DNA of 64,000 bases from contig JASJBF010000027.1 in the NCBI GenBank assembly GCA_030066685.1, forward strand, positions 1 through 64,000, in the 5' to 3' direction. Positions within the stretch are counted from its first letter, which is position 1; each line of letters begins with the position of its first letter. This DNA is from Kiloniellales bacterium (GTDB lineage: Bacteria; Pseudomonadota; Alphaproteobacteria; Kiloniellales; JAKSBE01). Both the position numbers and the translations under genes were made by a program. Positions 34,684 through 43,879 of the stretch are shown here, one piece after another. The notes under the pieces were generated by a model, which saw nothing but the letters and a program-made list of their open reading frames with translations, had not been told where the DNA came from and did not search any database.

Positions 34684-36279
34684 TCAGCTGACGAAGTGGG
34701 ATACGACCGGCCGGACGCCCGGCTTCTGCATCCCGGCGATGCGGTCCTGGAGCGCCCGGTCCGCCTCCGTGACGCGCCCGTGGTGACGCTGGTGATCGAG
34801 CCAGGAGGCCTCCCACCAGGTCTCCAGATGGCGCTCGGGATCGGCGGCATCCTGCACCAGGGTCCAGCGATAGCCGCCGCCGCGGCGGCGGCTGTCGGCG
34901 AGCGCCGCCATGAGGGCGCGGAAGGGCGCGCGCTCACTCTCGCCCACGCGATACTCGACCTGGATCATCACCGGCCCGTCGGGCGCCGCGCCTAGCGACA
35001 GGACCGGTTCCGGCCAATGCATGGAGGGGCTGTGGTCGAGCGCTTCGCCCTGTCCCAGCCGGGCCCGCTTGGTCAGCGGGATCAGCAGCACGGCTCCGAC
35101 CGCGGCGGCGAGCAATGCCGCCGGAATGCCCCAGATCGCCGCGACCTGACCCCAGAGGAGGCTGCCCGCCGACATGGCCCCGAAGAAGACCGTCAGAAAG
35201 ATCGACAGCCCACGGGCGCGGACCCAGTCCGGCAGGGCGGTCTGCGCCGAGACGTTGAGGCTCGAGAGCACGGCGATCCACGACAGCCCCGCAACCCCGG
35301 CCGCAAGCACGGCGACGACCTGATCGGGCAGCACGGCCAGGGCGACGAGGACGCCGGCGGTGCCGAGCGTCCCGGCGGCGACCGTCCGGTCCGGGCCCAG
35401 GCGGGCCTTGATCGCCGGGAGCACGAGCGCGCCGCCCACCGCGCCCGCGCCGACGGCGGCGAGCAGGGTGCCGTAGAGCGTCGGCCCGCCGGACAGCACC
35501 GACCGTGCGATCAGCGGCAGCATGGCCCAGAAGGCGCTGGCGAAGACGAAGAATGCCGCTGCGCGCAGCAAGGTCGCTTTCAGGGGCGGGGCGTTCAGGG
35601 CATAGCGCAACCCGGCGCGGATCGCGGGGCCGACGTGCTCCGCCGGCAATCCCGTCGGCGCGCTCGGGGCCTGGCGCCACCACCAGAGGGCGGCGATGAT
35701 CCCGAGGAAGCTCAGCGCGTTGACCAGGAAGGGGGCGGCCAGGCCCGCGCCCACGATCAGGAAACCGGCCAGCGCCGGCCCGATGGCCCGGCTGACGTTG
35801 ATGCCCATGGAGTTGAGCGAGATGGCTGGAGACAGCTCGTCGCGCGGCACCAGACGGGGCACGATGGCCTGCCAGGCCGGCGCCATGAAGGCGGCGCCGG
35901 TGCCGAAGAGAAAGGTGAAGGCGAGCAGCAGCAAGGGCGTCACCAGCTCGAGATGCACGAGACCGGCCATCAGCCCTGCCGCCACGGCCATCGCGGCGTT
36001 CACTAGGATCAGCAGCTTGCGCCGGTCGACGATGTCCGCGACGGCCCCGGCGAGAAGCGCGAAGAGGAAGATCGGCAGGGTCGTCGCCGCCTGCACGGCC
36101 GCGACGATCAGCGGCGACGGCGACAGCTCGGTCATCAGCCAGCCCGCGCCGACATCGTGCATCCAGGTGCCGATGTTCGACGCGACGGTGGCCAGCCACA
36201 GCACGGCGAAGGCGCGGTGCCGGAAGGGCGCCATCGCGGTGGGCGCCGCCCGAACCTTGGCGGCCTCGGGCGCGCTCAT
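34684..36279 (-). CDS. MFS efflux transporter (EntS/MFS_3 type) with C-terminal alpha-beta domain
   Basis: The 531-residue protein begins MSAPEAAKVRAAPTAM; the ATG overlaps the fusion-protein gene stop (ATGA). Residues 20-410 form about 11-12 membrane helices with the signature ADIVDRRKLLI after helix 2 and the typical SLNSMGINVSRAIGPALAGF. From residue 425 to 531 there is a soluble domain (MIQVEYRVGESERAPFRALM, TWWEASWLDHQRHHGRVTEAD), resembling the small alpha-beta barrels attached to this family. It is probably an exporter of a small molecule. The substrate is unknown. Confidence 0.85.
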   Translation of the reverse strand: MSAPEAAKVRAAPTAMAPFRHRAFAVLWLATVASNIGTWMHDVGAGWLMTELSPSPLIVAAVQAATTLPIFLFALLAGAVADIVDRRKLLILVNAAMAVAAGLMAGLVHLELVTPLLLLAFTFLFGTGAAFMAPAWQAIVPRLVPRDELSPAISLNSMGINVSRAIGPALAGFLIVGAGLAAPFLVNALSFLGIIAALWWWRQAPSAPTGLPAEHVGPAIRAGLRYALNAPPLKATLLRAAAFFVFASAFWAMLPLIARSVLSGGPTLYGTLLAAVGAGAVGGALVLPAIKARLGPDRTVAAGTLGTAGVLVALAVLPDQVVAVLAAGVAGLSWIAVLSSLNVSAQTALPDWVRARGLSIFLTVFFGAMSAGSLLWGQVAAIWGIPAALLAAAVGAVLLIPLTKRARLGQGEALDHSPSMHWPEPVLSLGAAPDGPVMIQVEYRVGESERAPFRALMAALADSRRRGGGYRWTLVQDAADPERHLETWWEASWLDHQRHHGRVTEADRALQDRIAGMQKPGVRPVVSHFVS

Positions 36280-37097
36280 TGCGAGACCTCCTTCCCTTTC
36301 GCGATCTCGGAGAGGACGGTGACCGACATGCCCGGTCGCAGGACCGCGTCGGGGTTCGGGAAGGCGGCCCAAACGGTCAGCGTGCCGTCGCTCTGATCGA
36401 TGCTGGTGGAGGCGAAGTCCGGCCTGGCTTCGTGCGGGTAGATCCGCCCGCCGGGCATCTGGATCCTCAGCTCGATATGCTCGAACAGCGCTTCGATGCT
36501 GTCGGCGCCGGTCCGTGCCATGGACTCCAGGCGCACCCCATAGGGGACGCGATAGGCGATGAGCGCCGGATCGATCTGGAGGATCTCGCCGAGCGCCGCG
36601 CCGGACTCGGCCTCCACGAAGGCGCCCAGGGCCGTCTTCGGACGGCCTGCGAAGCCGTCGATCGGCGCCCGGATCACCGCCCGGCGAAGATCGAGCTCCG
36701 CGCGCCGCAGGGCGACGCGCGCCGCCTCGAGCCGGGCGGCGGCATCCTTCAAGGCGGCCTCCGTCGCGTCGGCGCGCACCTCCGTCGCGACCCCCCGGGT
36801 CTCGAGGGCGCGCGTCCGTTGCGCGTCCCGCTGCGCAAGGACATGCGCGGCTTCGGCGCGCGAAACCTCCGCCTGCTCGGTCGCGACCGAAAGCTCGAGC
36901 TCCTCCGTGTCCATCAGGATCATCGGTGTTCCGGCCGTGACGTACTCGCCGCCGGAGAACAGGATCTCCGCGACGACCCCATCCAGCCGGTTCGACAGCT
37001 CGGCCGTGCGATAGGCCTCGACCCTGCCCTCGAAGGACAGCGGCTCGGCGAGGGCCGGCGCGGCGGCGCAGAGCAAGAGGAAGACCGCGATCCTCAT
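36276..37097 (-). CDS. Periplasmic membrane-fusion protein (HlyD/RND type)
   Basis: The 273-residue protein begins MRIAVFLLLCAAAPALAEP with a clear signal peptide. Residues 20-70 form the first half of a lipoyl-like domain (GVVAEILFSGGEYVTAGTPM), 75-140 a coiled coil rich in Ala/Arg/Glu, and 145-170 the second lipoyl half (RAVIRAPIDGFAGR). A beta-barrel region follows. The stop overlaps the MFS gene (ATGA), so this adaptor pairs with an MFS protein. No RND pump or outer-membrane TolC homologue is present nearby. Confidence 0.85.
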   Translation of the reverse strand: MRIAVFLLLCAAAPALAEPLSFEGRVEAYRTAELSNRLDGVVAEILFSGGEYVTAGTPMILMDTEELELSVATEQAEVSRAEAAHVLAQRDAQRTRALETRGVATEVRADATEAALKDAAARLEAARVALRRAELDLRRAVIRAPIDGFAGRPKTALGAFVEAESGAALGEILQIDPALIAYRVPYGVRLESMARTGADSIEALFEHIELRIQMPGGRIYPHEARPDFASTSIDQSDGTLTVWAAFPNPDAVLRPGMSVTVLSEIAKGKEVSQ

Positions 37098-37195
37098 TTC
37101 GGTGCCCAATCTGGCCCCCGGAGACCCGCCGTCGTGGCCGGCGCCGGAGAAGGGCCGCCCCGACCGCCGAGGACCGCGTTCATCGACACCCTCCT

Positions 37196-39148
37196 TCAGA
37201 CCGCGAAGCAGGAGCAGCCGAGCGCACCCCAGAAGCTCTTGGCGTCCGAGACGGGCAGCGGCATTGTCCAGGCGATGCCGTGGTCGTGGCCGTGGACGCC
37301 GCAGTGGTTGCTGCAGCCCGCGTGACAAGCGGCGGCGTACTGCGGCGTCTTCGCCTCCGCGCGCTGCCCGGGACTCGCCTCGGTGTTCACCGGCGACCAG
37401 GACGGGGAGGCGGGCGGGAGCGGCGGCGACAGGTCGGAGAAGTCGCCCTCGCCGTAGACCACCTTGCCGCCGACAACGGTCAGGACGCTGTTGAGCCGGC
37501 GGATCTCCTCAGGCGGCACCGCCAGGTAGTCGGCCGAGAGCACCGCCAGGTCGGCATACATGCCGGGCGCGAGCCTGCCCTTGACGTCGGCCTCGCCGGA
37601 GAACCAGGCGGAGCCGTGGGTCCAGAGGCCCAGCGCCTCCTCGCGCGACAGCACGTTGGCCTCGCCGTAGAGCGGCAGCCCGCCCAAGGTCTTGCCGGTG
37701 GTCAGCCAGTAGAGCCCGACCCAGGGGTCGTAGCTCGCCACCCGCGTCGCATCGGTGCCGGCGCCGACGGGCACGCCGGTCTGCAGCATGCGCCGGACCG
37801 GGGGCGTCAGCTCGGCCGCCTTGGGGCCGTAGCGCTCGACGAAGTACTCGCCCTGGAAGGCCATGCGGTGCTGGATGGCGATGCCGCCGCCGAGGGCCTG
37901 GATGCGTTCGATGTTGCGCGGGCCGATGGTCTCGGCATGGTCGATGATGAAGCGGGTCTCGAAGGGCCTCCGCCCGTTCACCCGCTCGAACACGCTGAGA
38001 AACCTGTCGATGCTCTCGTCGTAGGTCGCGTGGATTCGGAACGGCCAGCGGTTCGCCGCCAGAAGTTCGACGATCGGCTCCAGCTCCGCCTCCATGGTCG
38101 GCGCCAGGTCGGGGCGCGGCTCGAGGAAGTTCTCGAAATCCGCCGCCGACCAGGTCAGGTTCTCGCCCGCGCCGTTCATGCGCAGCATGTCCGAGCCCGC
38201 GCCCGGTTCCGTCATCCCCACCCAGCGCTCGTAGTCGCTGAGCTCCGAGCCGGCAGCCTGGGCGAAGAGGTTGTAGGCCACGCGCACCGTCAGCTGGCCG
38301 TCGTCGTGCAGGCGCTGGATGACGTCGTAGTCCTCCGGGAAGTTCTGCCCGCCGCCCCCGGCGTCGATGACCGAGGTGATGCCGAGACGGTTCATCTCGC
38401 GCATGTAGTGCCGGGTCGAGTTGATCTGGTCCTCGACCGGCAGCCTCGGACCGCGCGCCAGGGTCGAGTAGAGGATCAAGGCCGAAGGCTTGGCGATTAG
38501 CAGGCCGGTCGGGTCGCCCTTGGCATCCCGCTGGATCTCGCCGCCCGGCGGGTTCGGCGTGTCCTTGTCGAAGCCCAGCGCCTTCACCGCCGATTGGTTG
38601 ATCAGGGCGCGCCCGTAGAGGTGCAGGATGAAGACCGGGGTGTCGGGGGCCGCGGCGTTGATCTCGTCCAGGGTCGGCATCCGGCGCTCGGCGAACTGGA
38701 ACTCCGACCAGCCGCCGACGACGCGGACCCATTGCGGTGCCGGCGTGCGCTCGGCCTGTTCCTTCAGCATGCGCAGCGCATCGGCCAGGGACGGCACGCT
38801 TTCCCAGCGCAGCTCCATGTTGTAGTTCAGTCCGCCCCGGATGAGGTGCGTGTGGCTGTCGTTCAAGCCCGGGATCACGCGTCGCCCGCCCAAGTCGATC
38901 TTCCGCGTGGCCGCGCCGGCCAGCCGCAGGATCGCCTCGTTGCTGCCGGTCTCGAGGACCCGGCCGTCGGCGATCGCCAAGGCCTGCACCTCGGGATTGG
39001 AAGGATCCAGGGTCGTGATGCGACCGTTGGTCAGTATGGTATCCGGCGTTTCGGTCATCGTCTGGCTCCAGGCGCGGGGCGTGCGCATCAGGCCAAGCGC
39101 GCCCGTTGCGGCCAGACCCTTCAGAACGCCGCGGCGGCGCGGACTCAT
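37196..39148 (-). CDS. Exported amidohydrolase 3-family metal hydrolase (YtcJ-like)
   Basis: The 650-residue protein begins MSPRRRGVLKGLAATGALG, a possible twin-arginine signal. The amidohydrolase body shows GLNDSHTHLIRGG with the metal HxH pair, a long insertion, FIIDHAETIGP, and GAGTDATRVASYDPWVGLYW with the catalytic Asp. It is metal-dependent and probably hydrolyses an amide or related bond in the periplasm; the substrate is unknown. The last 45 residues are rich in Cys and His (CHAGCSNHCGVHGHDHG and GCSCFAV), unusual for the family. Its gene lies between the efflux pair and a YcaC-like hydrolase. Confidence 0.85.
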   Translation of the reverse strand: MSPRRRGVLKGLAATGALGLMRTPRAWSQTMTETPDTILTNGRITTLDPSNPEVQALAIADGRVLETGSNEAILRLAGAATRKIDLGGRRVIPGLNDSHTHLIRGGLNYNMELRWESVPSLADALRMLKEQAERTPAPQWVRVVGGWSEFQFAERRMPTLDEINAAAPDTPVFILHLYGRALINQSAVKALGFDKDTPNPPGGEIQRDAKGDPTGLLIAKPSALILYSTLARGPRLPVEDQINSTRHYMREMNRLGITSVIDAGGGGQNFPEDYDVIQRLHDDGQLTVRVAYNLFAQAAGSELSDYERWVGMTEPGAGSDMLRMNGAGENLTWSAADFENFLEPRPDLAPTMEAELEPIVELLAANRWPFRIHATYDESIDRFLSVFERVNGRRPFETRFIIDHAETIGPRNIERIQALGGGIAIQHRMAFQGEYFVERYGPKAAELTPPVRRMLQTGVPVGAGTDATRVASYDPWVGLYWLTTGKTLGGLPLYGEANVLSREEALGLWTHGSAWFSGEADVKGRLAPGMYADLAVLSADYLAVPPEEIRRLNSVLTVVGGKVVYGEGDFSDLSPPLPPASPSWSPVNTEASPGQRAEAKTPQYAAACHAGCSNHCGVHGHDHGIAWTMPLPVSDAKSFWGALGCSCFAV

Positions 39149-39210
39149 GTCGAAGTCTCCTGTTTTCTGTGGCCCGGCCCCTCGCGGGGCCGGGCGCGGG
39201 AAGTTCGGGG

Positions 39211-39900
39211 CTACTCGGCGGCGATCGCGGCTGCGGCCGGGTCGATTCTCGGGCCGTGCTCGACGCGTTCCGGCGCCTTGTGCACCATGGTATAGGCGTA
39301 GTCGACGCCCATGCCATAGGCCCCGGAATGCTCCTGGACCAGGGCGATGACCGCGTCGTAGGTGTCCCGGTGCGCCCAGTCTCGCTGCCATTCCAGCAGC
39401 ACCTGCTGCCAGGTCATTGGCACGACGCCCGCCTGGATCATGCGCTGCATGGCGTAGTCGTGCGCCTCCTGCGAGGTGCCCCCGGAGGCGTCGGCGACCA
39501 TGTAGATCTCGTAGCCGCCCTCGGCCATCGCGCTGAAGGCGAACATGTTGTTGCAGACCTCGGTCCAGAGACCCGAGACGATGACCTTCTTGCGCCCGTT
39601 CTTGGCCAGGGCGTCGCGGACCTTCTGGTCGTCCCAGGAGTTCATCGAGGTCCGCTCCAGCAGGGGCGTCTCGGGGAACACCGCCAGGAGCTCCGGATAG
39701 GTGTGGCCCGAGAAGCTTTCCGTCTCGACGGTCGTGATCGTCGTCGGGATGTCGAAGATCTTCGCCGACTTGGCCAGCGCGACCGTGTTGTTCTTCAAGG
39801 CCTGACGGTCGATCGACTGGACACCGAAGGCCATCTGCGGCTGGTGGTCGATGAAGATCAGCTGGGAATTCTGCGGTGTCAGCAGATCGGGCATGGTCAT
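39211..39900 (-). CDS. Isochorismatase-like hydrolase (YcaC type)
   Basis: The 229-residue protein begins MTMPDLLTPQNSQLIFID with GAGGAGAG just upstream. The family triad is visible as Asp in LIFIDHQPQM and the nucleophilic Cys in SGLWTEVCNNMFAF. The usual Lys is replaced by Arg in LLERTSMNSWDD, as in E. coli YcaC. It is cytoplasmic, as no signal peptide is seen. It is 62 bases from the amidohydrolase and transcribed with it, so the two could act on one degradation route. Confidence 0.87.
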   Translation of the reverse strand: MTMPDLLTPQNSQLIFIDHQPQMAFGVQSIDRQALKNNTVALAKSAKIFDIPTTITTVETESFSGHTYPELLAVFPETPLLERTSMNSWDDQKVRDALAKNGRKKVIVSGLWTEVCNNMFAFSAMAEGGYEIYMVADASGGTSQEAHDYAMQRMIQAGVVPMTWQQVLLEWQRDWAHRDTYDAVIALVQEHSGAYGMGVDYAYTMVHKAPERVEHGPRIDPAAAAIAAE

Positions 39901-40048
39901 TCTTCTCTCCTCGATGAATAGATCTGGCCGAGTGGCAAAAACGCCTTGTTCCTGCTCTGATCTGGGCCAGGTCACGTAAAAGGTATTGCACCGGCTTGCT
40001 GTCAGCTTTTGCCTATGCTTGCCGGCATCACGACTTTGGGGGGACTTC

Positions 40049-40951
40049 ATGGGAAAGCACGCCTTCGAACAGGAATCGGAGATCTGCCGGCACGACCGCA
40101 GCGACAGGGCTGCGGCCTTGCCGAGGATCTACGGCGTCGAGGCTCGGTGGAACATGCCGGTCTCCCGGCACCGCCGCCCGATCACGGAGCGGCAGGGCAT
40201 GCCGGGCGTCGATCACTACGTCCTGATCTACTATCTGGGCGGCGCGCCGGTGCGGCGCCTCGACGAGGCCAAGGTTTGGGGGGTCGCCCAGCGGGGCGAT
40301 CTCTCGCTTGAAACGCCGGGGAGCCGTGGCACCTATGCGTCGAACGGCACGGTGGAGTACGCAGAGCTTCACTTCCGTCAGAACCTGATGTGCGAGATCG
40401 CCGACGAGGTGGGCTTGGGCTCGGTCGCCGAACCGGAGGACTTCTTCGGCCTGCGCGATCGGGACTGGGCCAGAGATGTCGAGACCTATATCGCGCGGGC
40501 CGGCGATTGCAGCGATCCGCCGGGCCCCATGGAAATGGACAGCAGAGCCTATTTGATCGGGCTTGGCGTGTTGCGGACCCTTCGCGATGTCTCGGCGAAG
40601 CTCGACGTTCTGCATGACCGCGTGACACGGGCCGACCTCCGTCCCGTTCTGGGGGTCATCGAGGAGAAGCTGTCGGAGACCATCAGGCTCAGCGACCTAT
40701 CGGCGCACCTGGGGATGAGTCCCTTCCACTTCGCGCGCGTCTTCAAGGCGGAGATGGGCGAGGCGCCGGCTCAATACCTGATGCGCCGGCGCACGGAGCG
40801 GGCCATCGAACTGATCGCAGGCACCGGTTTGAACCTGGCCACGATCGCCTACCGAAGCGGCTTCTCGAGCCAGTCACACATGCACCGCCGGATCAAGCAG
40901 GCAACGGGAAAGACGCCGGGTGCGCTCCGCGCCGACACCACGACGCCGTAG
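40049..40951 (+). CDS. AraC-family transcriptional regulator
   Basis: The 300-residue protein begins MGKHAFEQESEICRHD. Residues 10-180 are an AraC-type ligand-binding cupin (LETPGSRGTYASNGTVEYAE). Residues 200-300 are the two-helix-turn-helix domain: IRLSDLSAHLGMSPFHFARV and GLNLATIAYRSGFSSQSHMH. It is divergent from the hydrolase/amidohydrolase operon across 148 bases and is the likely regulator of that cluster. The ligand is unknown. Confidence 0.9.
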   Translation: MGKHAFEQESEICRHDRSDRAAALPRIYGVEARWNMPVSRHRRPITERQGMPGVDHYVLIYYLGGAPVRRLDEAKVWGVAQRGDLSLETPGSRGTYASNGTVEYAELHFRQNLMCEIADEVGLGSVAEPEDFFGLRDRDWARDVETYIARAGDCSDPPGPMEMDSRAYLIGLGVLRTLRDVSAKLDVLHDRVTRADLRPVLGVIEEKLSETIRLSDLSAHLGMSPFHFARVFKAEMGEAPAQYLMRRRTERAIELIAGTGLNLATIAYRSGFSSQSHMHRRIKQATGKTPGALRADTTTP

Positions 40952-41059
40952 CGCTCACGATAGCGACCGACAGCAGGAAGGTTCGACCGTGTCTGGCTCG
41001 CGCAGCTTCAGGCGGAGGACCGCTTTCCGATTCCAAGGCCGCCATTCGCTGTCACGCTC

Positions 41060-41115
41060 CGATCCTCCTCCTCCAAACAGCCTCCTGGCTCCCGGGGGGG
41101 ATCTTCGGAAAGCAG
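41060..41115 (+). repeat. Probable dctM-tail remnant E (very degenerate)
   Basis: GATCCTCCTCCTCCAAACAG, CCTCCTGGCTCCCGGG and a following ATCTTCGG align with the last 55 bases of dctM, but with many changes. It is weaker than the other copies. The gap 40952-41241 has no other recognised feature. Confidence 0.4.
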
Positions 41116-41241
41116 GCTGCGCAAGGCAACACGCGCCAGCCAATCGTCGTCGGACTGGCGGTCAAGGATCTTAACCTGATGGCCGGCGAGGGTCTTCCCC
41201 TCGCCCCACACCGCGCGTTCTGTACGGCCTTGGGCCAGGGC

Positions 41242-41787
41242 CTACTGCGCCGGCAGGACGAAGCTCAGGCTAGCGTCGTAGTAAGTCTCGCCGCCGCCTT
41301 CCATAAGGCTTACGCGCTGGCCCTTGAAGCTGCCGCTCCCCTTGATGCCCTCATAGCCGCCGGAGCCTCGGGTCTGCGTGTACCCGCCTTCGAAGCGGGT
41401 GACGCCGTCCGCGTCCATCACGCTCTTGCCCTCGAAGCTCATCCAGATCTTCGAGCCGTCTTCGAAGGCCAGGATCGAATGCCCGTTGAAGGGCCCGCTG
41501 CCCCGGGTGTAGTCGAAGTTGACCGTGTACCCGGTCGCGCCGACCTTGCCGTCGTCGAAGAAGGCCAGGCCGCTGAACTTGGCAACGCCCATGACATGTC
41601 CGTCGGCGTCGCCGACCTTGATGACCTGAACTTCCCGATTGTGCGTGACGGCCCGCCACTCCAGCTTCGCCTCCCCGGCGTTGACGGATGCCGGCGGCCA
41701 GAGAAGCGGCAGCAAGAGAACCAACAGCGAGAGGCAAAGCCGAGGGCTCCTGGCTCCCCTCTTCGCAGCCAAGCCAAGTCGTGACAT
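41242..41787 (-). CDS. Secreted protein of unknown function
   Basis: The 181-residue protein begins MSRLGLAAKRGARSPRLCL and has a signal peptide ending at ASVNA near residue 37. The mature part is beta-rich with repeated aromatic-glycine strands (YTVNFDYTRGSGPFNGHSIL, GGYTQTRGSGGYEGIKGSGS), like a small barrel. I do not recognise a family; allene-oxide-cyclase-like barrels have a similar rhythm. It stands alone, flanked by dctM-tail remnants E and F, so it may be cargo. Confidence 0.6.
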   Translation of the reverse strand: MSRLGLAAKRGARSPRLCLSLLVLLLPLLWPPASVNAGEAKLEWRAVTHNREVQVIKVGDADGHVMGVAKFSGLAFFDDGKVGATGYTVNFDYTRGSGPFNGHSILAFEDGSKIWMSFEGKSVMDADGVTRFEGGYTQTRGSGGYEGIKGSGSFKGQRVSLMEGGGETYYDASLSFVLPAQ

Positions 41788-41973
41788 GATCTGCTCTCCC
41801 CGTGAAGATCGCGCCCTGCCCGGCTCCGGAACGATGGACTCATCCCCGCCCGAGAGACTCCCTTGCGGCGCTCGGGCAGAAGACGCTCTTGCACATTTTT
41901 GCGATAGATAAGCCTATTCCGCCGGCCTTGCGGCCGCAAGGCCGGGTCGGACTTCGGCCTTCCGGGAGCGTGG

Positions 41974-42048
41974 CGCCTCGGCCTCGCCCTGATCATCCTC
42001 TTCCCCCAAATCGCCCTCTGGCTCCCGGCCGTGATTTACGGGCCCTGA
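41974..42048 (+). repeat. dctM-tail remnant F
   Basis: It is close to identical to dctM over CCTCGGCCTCGCCCTGATCA, TCCCCCAAATCGCCCTC and CTCCCGGCCGTGATTTACGG, ending in GGGCCCTGA like remnant A. The gap 41788-42354 holds this; bases 42085-42130 faintly resemble 27740-27785 (CAGAAGCGGCCGT). No gene is seen there. Confidence 0.85.
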
Positions 42049-42354
42049 GACACCCTCAAGGACCACCGCCCGAACCCGCAAGGGCTTGCCGACGACAGCC
42101 TCGGCCAGAAGCGGCCGTTGCTGATGGTCGCCAAAACGACCGGATCGAGTCCGAAGGAGACATTGCGGAGAGGAGAGAGAAGAGCCGGTTCGTGCCATGA
42201 TCGGGGGTGACGACCGGCTTGTCGCAAGTACACACCTCAATGCTGCCATTTCTGTCGATCGCGCTGTTGTGCTACGCCCGATGCGAGACGGAAATTTCGA
42301 CGCGAAGCAGGAGATTCGCGCTATCTCTCGGGTCAACGATGACGCACGGAGAAA

Positions 42355-42843
42355 ATGACCATGGCGGATGAGGCCGCTTCGACTGTGATTACAGGGCGGT
42401 GCTATTGTGGTGCAACCAAGATCAGCGCGACGCAGGCGCCGCACACGATCGCCTACTGCCACTGTACCGATTGCCGGCGGGTAACGGGGGCACCCGTCGC
42501 GGCGTTTGCGGCCTTCGATGAGACTGCGGTGACTTTCTCGCCGGACGAAGGGCGCAAGGTGGTCGCCAATCCTGGCGTGATGCGCACATTCTGCGCAATC
42601 TGCGGGTCTCCGCTCGCAGGACGCTACGAGTATCTTCCAGGACAGGTCTACGTCGCGGTAGGCCTTCTCGACCAAGCCAACGAACTCGCGCCGCAGCTTC
42701 ATGCCCATGACTCGCAGCGCCTTCAGTGGCTCCATATCGATGACGACTTGGAGCGCTTCCCGAACACCTCGCGGTCGCGGCTCACCGATGCGGCTGCGAG
42801 CTTAGGTAAAGGAAACCGAAAGGCATCGAGGAACAGAGCATGA
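42355..42843 (+). CDS. GFA-family (glutathione-dependent formaldehyde-activating fold) protein
   Basis: The 162-residue protein begins MTMADEAASTVITG; the ATG at 42361 has better spacing to GGAG. It has the zinc-binding pattern of the GFA fold: GRCYCGATK, YCHCTDCRRVTGAP and FCAICGSPL. Fold members include Gfa and centromere-type proteins, but most have unknown reactions. Its stop overlaps the next gene (ATGA), so the two are coupled. Confidence 0.87.
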   Translation: MTMADEAASTVITGRCYCGATKISATQAPHTIAYCHCTDCRRVTGAPVAAFAAFDETAVTFSPDEGRKVVANPGVMRTFCAICGSPLAGRYEYLPGQVYVAVGLLDQANELAPQLHAHDSQRLQWLHIDDDLERFPNTSRSRLTDAAASLGKGNRKASRNRA

Positions 42844-43847
42844 GATCGCTGGTCGTAGGTGGAACCGGGTTCCTCGGCGGCGCTATCGCCGAAGCGGCCG
42901 TGGACGCCGGTCACGACGTCGTCGTGCTGTCGCGCGGACAGACGCAGCGGGCCCTGCCCGATAGGGTCGGGGTCCTGCAGGGCGACCGTTACGGTGACCT
43001 GAAGGTCCTTGAGGGCGAAGGCTTCGACTTCGTCTTCGACACCTGCGGCTACGCACCGGAGGCGGTGGAACGGCTCTTGCAGGTCGTCGGATCAGAGCTC
43101 CAGCGCTACGTCTTCGTTTCCTCCATATCGGCCTATGGCGACTATTCCAGCCCGCTCCTGTCCGAGATCGATCCCGCGCCGACGGCCGGCGAAGCGGATC
43201 TCGAGGTCGCGCGGAACCTGCCGGCGGAGCGACGCTCGGACGCCGGCGCCTATGGCAGGTCCTACGGGCCCCTCAAGCGGGCCTGCGAGATCGTCGCGCA
43301 GCAGAAGCTGGGCGACAGCGCGATCCTTCTGCGCTTAGGCCTGCTGGTCGGAGCGGGCGATTACACGGACCGCCTGACCTGGTGGGTTCGCCGGATCGAC
43401 CAGGGCGGTCGGATCCCCGTGCCGGCGCCGAAGGACGGCGTCTTTCAGATGATCGACGTGCGCGATGCGGCCGCCTTCGCGGTCCGCGCCGCGACGGAGG
43501 GGCGCAGCGGGATCTACAACCTGACGGGCCGGGACATGCCGCTGTCCGCGCTCTTCGAAGCTATCATCGGGGTTACGGGCTCCGGGGCCGAGCTGGTCTG
43601 GGTGGCGGAGCAGAAGCTGCAAGAGGCCGGCATCCAGCCCTGGACGGAGATGCCCCTGATCCTGCCGCCGGGCGCAAGCCGGCGCTACCTGTTCCAGGTC
43701 GACACCGAAAAGGCCCGTCGCGACGGCCTGTCCTGCCGGCCGATCGCCGAGACCCTCGGAGATCTTCTTCGCTGGGACCGGGCGGAGCGGGATCGTCCCT
43801 TGAAGTGCGGGACTTCCCGCGAGCAGGAGCGCGCGCTCTTGGCTTAG
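42840..43847 (+). CDS. NAD-dependent epimerase/dehydratase family protein
   Basis: The 335-residue protein begins MRSLVVGGTGFLGGAIAEA with the nucleotide-binding GGTGFLGG. The SDR-type active-site pair appears as YGRSYGPLK, with the preceding serines in FVSSISAYG. C-terminal residues around QMIDVRDAAAFAV are typical of the extended SDR family. The sugar-nucleotide or other substrate cannot be named. It is translationally coupled to the GFA gene. Confidence 0.88.
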   Translation: MRSLVVGGTGFLGGAIAEAAVDAGHDVVVLSRGQTQRALPDRVGVLQGDRYGDLKVLEGEGFDFVFDTCGYAPEAVERLLQVVGSELQRYVFVSSISAYGDYSSPLLSEIDPAPTAGEADLEVARNLPAERRSDAGAYGRSYGPLKRACEIVAQQKLGDSAILLRLGLLVGAGDYTDRLTWWVRRIDQGGRIPVPAPKDGVFQMIDVRDAAAFAVRAATEGRSGIYNLTGRDMPLSALFEAIIGVTGSGAELVWVAEQKLQEAGIQPWTEMPLILPPGASRRYLFQVDTEKARRDGLSCRPIAETLGDLLRWDRAERDRPLKCGTSREQERALLA

Positions 43848-43859
43848 GCACGATCATAT

Positions 43860-43876
43860 GAGGTCGAATCGACCTC
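43860..43876. repeat. Near-palindrome GAGGTCGAATCGACCTC, copy 1
   Basis: It lies between the convergent ends of two genes. A copy differing by one base (GAGGTCGATTCGACCTC) is at 49040-49056, again next to the 3' end of a minus-strand gene. Both are preceded by TAT. It could be a small dispersed repeat or a terminator-like hairpin. Confidence 0.55.
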
Positions 43877-43879
43877 TCA

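Noticed and set aside
37509-39317. Alternative minus-strand frame over the amidohydrolase
   Set aside because: It is a shifted reading of the same gene with Arg/Gly/Pro-rich, domain-free translation.
42085-42130. Second family of intergenic repeats at 27740-27785 and 42085-42130
   Set aside because: Only about 25 of 45 bases align around AAGCGGCCGT; too weak to list as a feature.
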